A DNA stretch of 5,554 bases from an uncultured Rhodobiaceae bacterium (GTDB lineage Bacteria > Pseudomonadota > Alphaproteobacteria > RS24): the NCBI GenBank assembly GCA_913020275.1, contig CAJWBV010000071.1, positions 1 through 5,554 of the forward strand. The letters are read 5' to 3'. The notes beneath the pieces are model-generated. The model did not search any database. It saw only the letters and a program-made list of their open reading frames with translations, and was not told the origin of the DNA. A program made the translations under genes and the position numbers. This document shows positions 1-5,554 of this stretch, in pieces (position 1 is the first letter of the stretch; each line of letters starts with the position of its first letter).

Positions 1-63
1 GTGTGCTTTCAAACTGTAATTAAAATATGTGCGTTGACGCCGTTGAAACTGTACTGGAAACTG
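1..63 (-). other. Aberrant tail of trpG / possible sequence junction
   Basis: This is the stretch of the trpG frame that follows VYGVQF. It does not resemble TrpG in any of the three frames on the coding strand; the HPES motif is missing from all of them. By hand count, bases 1-60 are 23/60 G+C against 35/60 in bases 61-120. On the coding strand CAGTTT recurs three times within about 22 bases at the boundary, which would suit a microhomology join or an assembly error at a contig end. What lies beyond the edge cannot be seen. Confidence 0.55.
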
Positions 64-564
64 AAACTGCACACCGTAAACAGGCCGTTGCACGTGGCGC
101 AATCCCATAGTCACGGCGTCGGATGTTTGGGCGGTAACTTCAAGGCAGTCCGGCACGGATTCGGGCGCTACCGTCAGCGAATGATAGCGGGTCACGGTCA
201 ATGGTGCGGGCAGGTCTTCAAAAACATGGGCACTGTCGTGGCTGATATCGCTCAGCTTGCCGTGCATGATGTTGGGCGCTCGAACAATCTCGCCGCCAAA
301 GGCTTGCCCGATACATTGGTGGCCAAGGCACACGCCGAAAATTGGCAGGTTGGCGGGTGCTTCGCGGATAAGCTCAAGGCAAATGCCCGCGCGGTCGGGG
401 TCGCAAGGGCCGGGCGAGATGATCACCGCTTCGGGCTTTTGCGCGAAAACCTCTGTCGGTGTGGTCTTGTCATTACGCACAACATTGCAGCCGACGCCCA
501 AATCCCCGATGAATTGCAGCAGGTTGAACGTGAAACTGTCATAATTGTCTATCAGCGTCAGCAT
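1..564 (-). CDS. trpG: Anthranilate synthase component II (glutamine amidotransferase), 3' end off the window and aberrant
   Basis: TrpG hydrolyses glutamine and passes ammonia to TrpE for anthranilate synthesis in the cytoplasm. The protein starts MLTLIDNYDSFTFNL, the classic amidotransferase opening. It continues with the oxyanion-hole region ISPGPCDPDRAG (about residues 55-66) and the nucleophile elbow GVCLGHQCIGQAFGG, with Cys79 as the catalytic cysteine. MHGK and RYHSL, both typical of TrpG, follow, and then VYGVQF ending at residue 167. The family continues here with HPES, which supplies the catalytic His and Glu. This sequence instead reads QFPV and stays unlike TrpG, although open, to the window edge at codon 188. 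One base separates the ATG from the trpE stop (TAG-C-ATG), so translation is probably coupled to trpE. Identity is certain up to residue 167. The tail may be a misassembly, a rearrangement or a damaged gene. Confidence 0.9.
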   Translation of the reverse strand, partial: MLTLIDNYDSFTFNLLQFIGDLGVGCNVVRNDKTTPTEVFAQKPEAVIISPGPCDPDRAGICLELIREAPANLPIFGVCLGHQCIGQAFGGEIVRAPNIMHGKLSDISHDSAHVFEDLPAPLTVTRYHSLTVAPESVPDCLEVTAQTSDAVTMGLRHVQRPVYGVQFQFPVQFQRRQRTYFNYSLKAH

Positions 565-565
565 G

Positions 566-2080
566 CTATCCGCGGTTCTTTCTCATTTTTGCGTCTTCGA
601 CGGCAATTTCGGCGGCTCGAAACAAAGCCGCCGCCTTGTTGACCGTTTCGTCATATTCATATTGCGGGGTGCTGTCATGGACCACTCCGCCACCGGCCTG
701 CACATAGAGCGTGTCGTCCTTGACCACCGCCGTGCGCAGCGCGATGCAGGTGTCCATGTCGCCGCCGGCGGAAAAATAACCGACGCATCCCGAATAAATG
801 CCGCGGCGTTCGGTTTCCAACTCGTCGATGATCTCCATGGCGCGAATTTTCGGCGCGCCCGAAACCGTACCGGCTGGAAAGCCTGCAACCAGCGCGTCGA
901 TCACATCGCATTCGGGCAGCAATTTGCCGGTCACATCGGAAACAATGTGAATAAGATGCGAGGTCTTCTGCAGGCCGAACGCGGTGTTGACCTGAACCGA
1001 CCCGATTTGTGCCACGCGCCCGACATCATTGCGGCCAAGGTCGAGCAACATCAAATGTTCGGCGCGCTCCTTTTCATCGGCCAGCAAATCGGCGCTGATG
1101 TCTGCGTCTTCGCCTGCGTTTGCGCCGCGTTTGCGCGTACCGGCAATGGGGCGAATATTCACCTCGCGGTCTTTGACACCAACCAGAACTTCCGGGCTGG
1201 AACCGACGACGCTGAAATCTTCAAATTGCAGATAGAACAAATAGGGCGAGGGGTTCACGCGGCGCAATGTCCGGTACAAATCAAATGGCGGCAGGGTAAA
1301 CGGCGTTTTGAAACGCTGGCTGATGACGACCTGAAAAATATCGCCCGCCTCAATATAGGCTTTCGATTTTTCAACCATGTCGAAATAGGTTTCTTGCGCC
1401 ACATTTGATTGCGGCGCCTGCATGTCGCCCACGGGCGTGAGGCGCGCTTCAGGCAATTCGTGGTACATTTTCTCGCGCGCCGCTTCCAGTCGCGCGCAGG
1501 CCGCTTCATAGGCCGCCTCTGCCGAAAGATTGGCATTCGGGCGCACGGGCGTTACCAGCTTGAGCACATCCGTTACGCCGTCAAAAACCGCCACCAGCTG
1601 TGGCCGGATGAACAGGCATTCGGGCAGTTGCAACACATTCGGATTGGTGTCCGGCAGCTCTTCCATGAAACGTACCATGTCATAAGAAAGATATCCGAAA
1701 ATGCCGGCGGCCATGGGCGGCAGATTGTCCGGAATATCAAGCTCAGAGCTTTGCAAAACCTTTCGTAACCCGTCGAGCGGGGCGTCATCGAGATGCTCAA
1801 AGGCCTCCGGTGCGGTGTCAAATTGCGCGTTCAGTTCGCACACGCCGTCTTTGAACCGGAATATCAAATCTGGGTCGAGGCCGATCATCGAGTAGCGGCC
1901 GCGCACATCGCCATCCGTGACAGATTCGAGCAGAAAAGAATTGGGTTGGGAGTTTGCGAGCTTCAGATAGGTTGCCACCGGCGTTTCCAGATCGGCCACC
2001 ATCTCCGTCCACAGAAGTTGTGGCGTGCCGGCATCATATATTTGTTTGAACGTGCCGACGTCGGGCTGGCAGTCCATCAT
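566..2080 (-). CDS. trpE: Anthranilate synthase component I
   Basis: TrpE converts chorismate and ammonia (delivered by TrpG) to anthranilate and pyruvate. This is the first committed, feedback-inhibited step of tryptophan synthesis. The 504 aa length is normal for a stand-alone TrpE. The N-terminal domain carries LLES (50-53), the motif tied to tryptophan binding, followed by GRYSMIGLDP. The chorismate-binding domain shows NPSPYLFY (276-283), IRPIAGTRKRG (309-319), DEKERAEHLMLLDLGRND (335-352), FPAGTVSGAPK (401-411), GCVGYFS (431-437) and YEYDETVNKA (474-483). All expected active-site blocks are present. LLES and NPSPY together suggest retained tryptophan feedback inhibition, which is an inference. 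The first ATG overlaps the ppiD stop (ATGA), and a second in-frame ATG follows at once, so the protein could be one residue shorter. No clear Shine-Dalgarno sequence precedes it, which fits translational coupling. There is no room for a trp leader peptide or attenuator directly upstream. Confidence 0.97.
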   Translation of the reverse strand: MMDCQPDVGTFKQIYDAGTPQLLWTEMVADLETPVATYLKLANSQPNSFLLESVTDGDVRGRYSMIGLDPDLIFRFKDGVCELNAQFDTAPEAFEHLDDAPLDGLRKVLQSSELDIPDNLPPMAAGIFGYLSYDMVRFMEELPDTNPNVLQLPECLFIRPQLVAVFDGVTDVLKLVTPVRPNANLSAEAAYEAACARLEAAREKMYHELPEARLTPVGDMQAPQSNVAQETYFDMVEKSKAYIEAGDIFQVVISQRFKTPFTLPPFDLYRTLRRVNPSPYLFYLQFEDFSVVGSSPEVLVGVKDREVNIRPIAGTRKRGANAGEDADISADLLADEKERAEHLMLLDLGRNDVGRVAQIGSVQVNTAFGLQKTSHLIHIVSDVTGKLLPECDVIDALVAGFPAGTVSGAPKIRAMEIIDELETERRGIYSGCVGYFSAGGDMDTCIALRTAVVKDDTLYVQAGGGVVHDSTPQYEYDETVNKAAALFRAAEIAVEDAKMRKNRG

Positions 2081-3981
2081 TGCGCGACCAGTTCGCCCAG
2101 CGTCGTTTCGATATTTTGCTGGTTGATGCTTACGCCGTAGCTGTTTTGCAGCGCACGCACAAATTGTGCCGTCAAGTCTGACTGGAATTTCGTGCGCTCG
2201 CCGCCGTAAATCATTTCCGTGGCTTCGTCATCATCCATCTTTGGCGGTATCACCTTGGAGGCTTGCATCACAATCAAATCCGTACCGAAACCGACCCGTG
2301 CCCAAGCAAAACGACCTGATTGCAGCGAGAACAGTTTTTCAACGGCCTGCTCCGAAAAGGTTTCATTGGAGACCTGACGCGTCATGGGTTCCGATGTCAG
2401 CGGGTTCCGCCCGAACTCTTTGGCAATTGTTTTGAAGCTACCGCTCTCATTTCCCTTTTTCACAAAATGCTCGGCCATGGCTTCCAACAGCTTGCTGCGT
2501 TCGGCCAATTGCCATTGGGTGATGGCATCGCCGCGCACTTCGTCCAGCGGTTTCACGCGACTTGGGGTAATCTGGTCGAGGCGCACCCAGGCAAATGTGC
2601 CGTCCGGCATTTCGAGCATCGGAAGGTCTTCACCGACCGCGCCCCCAAAAATATTCTGTAACAATACCGGATAGGCGCTGATGAGCTTGCTGACTTGGGC
2701 ATCGACTTTTGTGCCGCCATTGCCGTCGCGGTCGATATTGGAGATTTTGACAACTTCAAGATCAAAGCGCTGGCCGATCTCTTCCAATTCGATGCCGGCG
2801 GCGCGCTCGTCTTCCACGGTTTCGGAAAACTCAATCATCTCGTTCACCGCGCGATCGTAAGCCAGCCTGTCGCGCAAGATTTCGCGCACCTCTTCATAGG
2901 GGCGCACTGTGCCTTCTTCGATTTTGCGGACGCGCAAGATAACCGCACCCAGCGGGCCTTCAATAATGTCGCTAATCTCGTCCGCCTGCATGGAGAATGC
3001 GCGCTCGGCCAGCGTGCTTGAAATCAAACCGTCGCGGGTAATCAGGCCGAGATCGGTATCGTCAAGTGTCTGGCTGGCGGCGTCGACGATTTCGGCAAAC
3101 GGGCGGTTGTCGTCCAGCAGACTGTTGATTTTCTCAATCTCTTCATCGCTGTTCAGTACAAGCTGGTCGATGGCGCGGCGTTCAGGGCTTGAAAATTCAT
3201 CAATCGACAAATCATATTCGGCAAGAATTTCGTCATCACTGATTTTAATGGTTTCGGCAAAACGTTCCGGCGTGATAAGCAGAACAGACCCGTCGCGGCG
3301 TTCGGGCTCGGTGAAACGCAGCTTTGTTTCGCTGAAAAAACTTTCCAGTTCTCCTTCCGTCGGCTCACCAACCTCATCCGTCGCATCCAGTGAAACAATC
3401 AGATAGCGCGCCACGCGTTTTTCCAGCACGTGCCGGTACATTTGTGACAAAAGAGCATCCGGGACGAGACTTTGGCGCACACTGCTGTCCATGAGTTGCT
3501 GGCGCAGGTGGAATTCGCGCTGGTCTTTGACGAACATTTTTTCGGTCAAGCCGTTTTGCCGTAAAATCGCGCGGAAGGTCGGCGCGTCAAACTTGCCCGT
3601 CGGCCCGTAAAAGGCCGGATCATTGATAATCTGGCGCGCAACCTGCTCGTCGCTATGGGCCAGTCCCATGTTTTTCGCCATGCCCGACAGCGCCGCCATG
3701 CCCAACATGTCGGTCAGCACGCGCCGGTCAATGCCCAAGCTGCGCGCCTGACTGACCGAAAGCGGTTCGCCGATTTGCTGCGAGACTTGCTGGATTTGCT
3801 GTTGCAGGCGCAGGCGATATTCATCGCGCTCAATCGGTTCATCGCCAACGCTTGCCAGTGTCGCATTTGAAAAGCCGGTAAACGTGTCGGCAATGCCCCA
3901 TAGGGCAAAGGCGATCACGAGCAGGCCGATCAGAAAAATGCCAACAACCCCACCGGCGGATCTGCGCAAAATATCAAGCAT
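2077..3981 (-). CDS. ppiD: PpiD-like membrane-anchored periplasmic folding factor (SurA_N / parvulin-like)
   Basis: The family helps newly exported envelope proteins fold at the periplasmic face of the inner membrane, near the Sec translocon. The protein has 634 aa, close to the usual PpiD length. A short positively charged N-terminus (MLDILRR) is followed by one hydrophobic membrane segment at about 11-33, so the rest should be periplasmic. A SurA_N-type chaperone region spans about 37-200 and includes the recognisable stretch INDPAFYGPTGKFD (119-132). A parvulin-like domain lies at about 268-354 (ERRAIDQLVL to GAVILRV), and a long C-terminal region follows. The parvulin histidines are not conserved (Asp272 where ASHILV-type proteins have His; GAVIL where GYHII is usual), so isomerase activity is doubtful. 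The same is known for E. coli PpiD. A weak Shine-Dalgarno GGAAAG lies at 3992-3997, ten bases from the ATG. Expression probably comes from the promoter at 4049-4077. Confidence 0.9.
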   Translation of the reverse strand: MLDILRRSAGGVVGIFLIGLLVIAFALWGIADTFTGFSNATLASVGDEPIERDEYRLRLQQQIQQVSQQIGEPLSVSQARSLGIDRRVLTDMLGMAALSGMAKNMGLAHSDEQVARQIINDPAFYGPTGKFDAPTFRAILRQNGLTEKMFVKDQREFHLRQQLMDSSVRQSLVPDALLSQMYRHVLEKRVARYLIVSLDATDEVGEPTEGELESFFSETKLRFTEPERRDGSVLLITPERFAETIKISDDEILAEYDLSIDEFSSPERRAIDQLVLNSDEEIEKINSLLDDNRPFAEIVDAASQTLDDTDLGLITRDGLISSTLAERAFSMQADEISDIIEGPLGAVILRVRKIEEGTVRPYEEVREILRDRLAYDRAVNEMIEFSETVEDERAAGIELEEIGQRFDLEVVKISNIDRDGNGGTKVDAQVSKLISAYPVLLQNIFGGAVGEDLPMLEMPDGTFAWVRLDQITPSRVKPLDEVRGDAITQWQLAERSKLLEAMAEHFVKKGNESGSFKTIAKEFGRNPLTSEPMTRQVSNETFSEQAVEKLFSLQSGRFAWARVGFGTDLIVMQASKVIPPKMDDDEATEMIYGGERTKFQSDLTAQFVRALQNSYGVSINQQNIETTLGELVAQ

Positions 3982-4048
3982 GTTTATAGGTCTTTCCGTT
4001 GATCAGATTGGGCAACCGGGAACCCCCATCGGCGCCAGAGTGAAGCGC

Positions 4049-4077
4049 ATCATAATGCGGCGCGCGGGGTACGGCAA
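4049..4077 (-). promoter_or_regulatory. Candidate sigma-70-type promoter for ppiD-trpE-trpG
   Basis: On the minus strand, TTGCCG (4077-4072) is separated by exactly 17 bases from TATGAT (4054-4049), which matches the -10 consensus at five of six positions. The transcript would start near 4042, giving a leader of about 60 bases before the ppiD ATG. A small dyad, CGCAT-CATA-ATGCG (4046-4059), overlaps the -10 box and could be an operator or chance. Because the three genes overlap or almost touch, this could be the promoter for the whole trp block in view. Confidence 0.5.
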
Positions 4078-4095
4078 GCCACTGCGCTTATGCTT

Positions 4096-4123
4096 TTGAC
4101 ATTCCCTGAAATGGCGGTAAACA
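4096..4123 (+). promoter_or_regulatory. Candidate promoter for tpiA
   Basis: A perfect -35 hexamer TTGACA (4096-4101) is followed after 16 bases by a weak -10 candidate TAAACA (4118-4123). Transcription would start near 4130, about 37 bases before the tpiA ATG. The -35 match is the main support and the -10 match is poor (three of six). Its -35 box is only 18 bases from that of the divergent ppiD promoter, so the two could interfere with each other or share a regulator. Confidence 0.4.
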
Positions 4124-4153
4124 GGCATTGTCAAACAGGGGGTTAAATGCCAA

Positions 4154-4160
4154 GAGGGAG
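4154..4160 (+). promoter_or_regulatory. Ribosome binding site that sets the tpiA start
   Basis: GAGGGAG lies six bases before the ATG at 4167. It favours this start over the in-frame TTG at 4128, which would add 13 residues (MSNRGLNAKRECF) absent from the family. Confidence 0.8.
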
Positions 4161-4166
4161 TGCTTC

Positions 4167-4949
4167 ATGACTGCGCCTGCCAAGAAAATTAAACCTTTGG
4201 TCGCCGGTAATTGGAAAATGAACGGTACGGGCGCGCATTTGCGCGAGCTACGCCGCCTGAACACCGGCTTGTCAAAGCACAAGTTCGGGTGCGATGTGGC
4301 CGTATGTGTACCCGCGACCCTTGTTCACCGTCTGTCAACGATGAAGTTTGGGACAAAAATTATGACCGGCGGTCAAGATTGCCACGGCGCCCAAAAAGGC
4401 GCACATACCGGCGATGTGAGCGCCGACATGTTAAAAGACGCAGGAGCCAAATGGGTGATTGTGGGCCATTCCGAGCGGCGCGCCGAGGTTAAGCGGGGCG
4501 GGCATGGCGAAACCAGCAAATTGGTGCGCGAGAAAGTGCTTGCCGCGCAGATGGCGGGTTTGCGGAGCATTGTCTGCGTCGGTGAAACGCTGGCCGAGCG
4601 AAAGTCCGGTGATACGCTCAAGGTCGTCGGCGCGCAGTTGCGTCAATCACTGCCCGATACATGCAGTGCGGGAGACATTGTAATTGCTTATGAGCCTGTC
4701 TGGGCCATCGGTTCCGGCCTGACGCCAAGCGTTGAGCAAATCGGTGCCGTTCATGCTTATATCAGAAAGGCACTGACGCGACGCTTTGGAGATGCAGGCG
4801 CGGCCATGCGGATTTTATATGGCGGCTCGGTCAAGCCTTCCAATGCGGCCGAACTGATGGCGATTGCCAATGTAAATGGTGCGCTGGTGGGCGGTGCGAG
4901 CCTGAAGGCTGCCGATTTTTCCGGAATTATCGGTGCCTATCGGCGCTAG
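4167..4949 (+). CDS. tpiA: Triosephosphate isomerase
   Basis: This enzyme interconverts dihydroxyacetone phosphate and glyceraldehyde 3-phosphate in the cytoplasm, in glycolysis and gluconeogenesis. The 260 aa length is normal for the single-domain TIM barrel. GNWKMNG gives Asn15 and Lys17 of the active site. VIVGHSERR carries the electrophile His101, and AYEPVWAIGSG carries the base Glu176 followed by flexible loop 6 (about 177-187). YGGSV (218-222) and GALVGGASL (238-246) form the phosphate-binding loops. All catalytic residues are therefore present. Between HSERR and HGET there are seven residues (AEVKRGG, 106-112) where most bacterial enzymes have about two, a small surface insertion. The gene starts the rightward group, and secG follows after 63 bases. 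Bases 4950-5012 hold no clear terminator, so read-through into secG is likely. Confidence 0.98.
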   Translation: MTAPAKKIKPLVAGNWKMNGTGAHLRELRRLNTGLSKHKFGCDVAVCVPATLVHRLSTMKFGTKIMTGGQDCHGAQKGAHTGDVSADMLKDAGAKWVIVGHSERRAEVKRGGHGETSKLVREKVLAAQMAGLRSIVCVGETLAERKSGDTLKVVGAQLRQSLPDTCSAGDIVIAYEPVWAIGSGLTPSVEQIGAVHAYIRKALTRRFGDAGAAMRILYGGSVKPSNAAELMAIANVNGALVGGASLKAADFSGIIGAYRR

Positions 4950-5000
4950 CGGGTTTGGGCTGGTCAGCCTCGCGCGAATGCGCTAGAACACCCCGCGAAA

Positions 5001-5005
5001 AGGAG
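5001..5005 (+). promoter_or_regulatory. Ribosome binding site that sets the secG start
   Basis: AGGAG lies seven bases before the ATG at 5013. It rules against the in-frame TTG at 5007, which almost touches the AGGAG and would add only two residues. Confidence 0.8.
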
Positions 5006-5012
5006 ATTGTTC

Positions 5013-5357
5013 ATGTCCACCATTTTACTGGTTGTCCATTTGATGATTGCGCTGGCAATGATCGTGCTTGTTCTGCTGCAACGTTCTGAGGGCGGGGCGC
5101 TGGGCATTGGCGGTGGCGGCAGTGGTGACGGCCTGATGTCGGGTCGTGGACTTGGCAATGCTCTGACGCGCACCACCGGCATTCTTGCCGGTCTGTTTTT
5201 TCTGACCAGCATCGGCCTGACCGTACTGGGCACCATGGAAAACCGCTCTTCGGTGCTTGACGGTGTTGACCCGAATGCCTCCAACCCGCTGGAAGCACCG
5301 GCTCCAGCTCTACCTGTTCCTGTGGCTCCGGCCCCGGCGTTACCCACACCGGAATAA
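5013..5357 (+). CDS. secG: Protein translocase subunit SecG
   Basis: SecG is the small, non-essential subunit of the SecYEG channel in the inner membrane and assists SecA-driven export. The 114 aa protein has two hydrophobic segments (about 3-22 and 53-74). Between them lies the family's signature loop, VLLQRSEGGALG (20-31), then a glycine-rich stretch and RGLGNALTRTT (45-55). The C-terminal tail is rich in Ala and Pro and contains two near-identical units, APAPALPVP (95-103) and APAPALPTP (105-113). Such low-complexity tails are common in alphaproteobacterial SecG. The position between tpiA and pyrG matches a gene order seen in this class. ppiD, encoded divergently nearby, also acts at the translocon in E. 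coli, though the link here may be coincidental. Confidence 0.95.
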   Translation: MSTILLVVHLMIALAMIVLVLLQRSEGGALGIGGGGSGDGLMSGRGLGNALTRTTGILAGLFFLTSIGLTVLGTMENRSSVLDGVDPNASNPLEAPAPALPVPVAPAPALPTPE

Positions 5358-5359
5358 TT

Positions 5360-5400
5360 ATTTGCCCATTTGAGGCGGGCGAATCGATTTTTCGACTCGC
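5360..5400 (+). other. Two overlapping, mutually exclusive hairpins between secG and pyrG
   Basis: Hairpin A pairs 5360-5367 with 5377-5384 (eight pairs, one of them G-T, loop of nine). Hairpin B pairs 5379-5387 with 5392-5400 (eight of nine pairs, loop TTTT). They share 5379-5384, so only one can form at a time. Neither is followed by a run of T, so neither is a standard intrinsic terminator. They may affect secG mRNA ends or pyrG expression, or be chance. Confidence 0.35.
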
Positions 5401-5433
5401 ACGAATCATGGTCAGCGTGTATTCTATCATCCC

Positions 5434-5554
5434 ATGGCGCGTTATATATTTATTACCGGCGGCGTGGTTTCTTCTCTCGGCAAAGGGCTGGCATCGGCCG
5501 CCCTTGGAGCATTGCTTCAGGCGCGTGGCTATTCGGTACGCCTGCGGAAACTTG
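5434..5554 (+). CDS. pyrG: CTP synthase, N-terminal part (gene runs off the window)
   Basis: CTP synthase aminates UTP to CTP using ATP and glutamine, the last step of de novo pyrimidine nucleotide synthesis. Only the first 40 codons are visible. They begin [18 protein letters not shown] and continue [22 protein letters not shown]. This is the diagnostic N-terminus of the synthase domain with its ATP-binding P-loop (about residues 9-18, Lys17). The full protein is usually about 540 aa with a C-terminal glutamine amidotransferase domain, which lies outside the window. No Shine-Dalgarno sequence is visible in the 25 bases before the ATG, unlike secG and tpiA. The start fits the family exactly, and no in-frame upstream alternative is apparent. 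It lies 76 bases after secG and may be cotranscribed with it. Confidence 0.96.
   Translation, partial: MARYIFITGGVVSSLGKGLASAALGALLQARGYSVRLRKL

Noticed and set aside
1..1408. Long plus-strand open frames (1-642 and 545-1408) opposite trpG and trpE
   Set aside because: They are antisense to unmistakable TrpG and TrpE coding sequence. Their translations match no family I recognise and have the biased composition of shadow frames.
2909..3406. A 165-codon plus-strand open frame opposite ppiD
   Set aside because: The translation is very rich in Ser and Arg, which is typical of reading the reverse of a real gene; no motif and no ribosome binding site were seen.
4128..4166. Upstream TTG start for tpiA adding 13 residues
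   Set aside because: The strong GAGGGAG before the ATG at 4167 and the family's usual N-terminus favour the shorter form. The TTG also lies at about the predicted transcription start.
4950..5012. Possible terminator (GGCT-GGTC-AGCC at 4958-4969) or promoter (-10-like TAGAAC at 4984-4989) between tpiA and secG
   Set aside because: The stem has only four pairs and no T-tract. No acceptable -35 box lies 16-18 bases before TAGAAC.
5408..5554. An open frame from the ATG at 5408 overlapping the start of pyrG in another frame
   Set aside because: It has no ribosome binding site and overlaps the certain PyrG N-terminus; its translation is featureless.
1..5554. Mobile elements, CRISPR arrays, tRNA/rRNA genes, toxin-antitoxin or defence systems
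   Set aside because: Apart from short gaps, the window is filled by six recognisable housekeeping genes. No repeat arrays, transposase motifs or RNA gene signatures were seen.

Overview
This window reads as a stretch of conserved chromosomal core genes from an alphaproteobacterium. Codon use is moderately GC-rich. The gene order is one known from that class: a divergent pair in which ppiD-trpE-trpG run one way, while tpiA, secG and pyrG run the other. TrpE and TrpG are separate proteins here, which argues against the Rhizobium/Brucella group, where they are usually fused. I cannot name a genus from sequence alone.

Minus strand, right to left from about 3981 to 1. The first gene encodes a PpiD/SurA_N-type membrane-anchored periplasmic folding factor of 634 aa. 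It overlaps trpE (anthranilate synthase component I, 504 aa) by four bases (ATGA). One base separates trpE from trpG (the glutamine amidotransferase component), which runs off the left edge. TrpE and TrpG together turn chorismate and glutamine into anthranilate, the first committed step to tryptophan. ppiD is joined to them by position and probably by transcript, not by obvious function. The last 63 bases of trpG at the left edge do not look like the family: the catalytic His-Pro-Glu-Ser block is absent and GC content falls there.

The middle, 3982 to 4166, is a 185-base divergent intergenic region. It holds two plausible back-to-back sigma-70-type promoters, one for ppiD (-10 TATGAT, 17-base spacer) and one for tpiA (-35 TTGACA).

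Plus strand, 4167 to the right edge. tpiA encodes triosephosphate isomerase (260 aa, all catalytic residues present). It is followed by secG (114 aa, SecYEG translocon subunit) and the first 40 codons of pyrG (CTP synthase). The 76 bases between secG and pyrG contain two mutually exclusive hairpins, and pyrG has no Shine-Dalgarno sequence.

I found no mobile element, tRNA, rRNA, CRISPR array or defence-like cassette, and no evidence of a new biological system. The points most worth checking are the aberrant trpG end, the alternative hairpins and possible leaderless start before pyrG, and the divergent promoter region.
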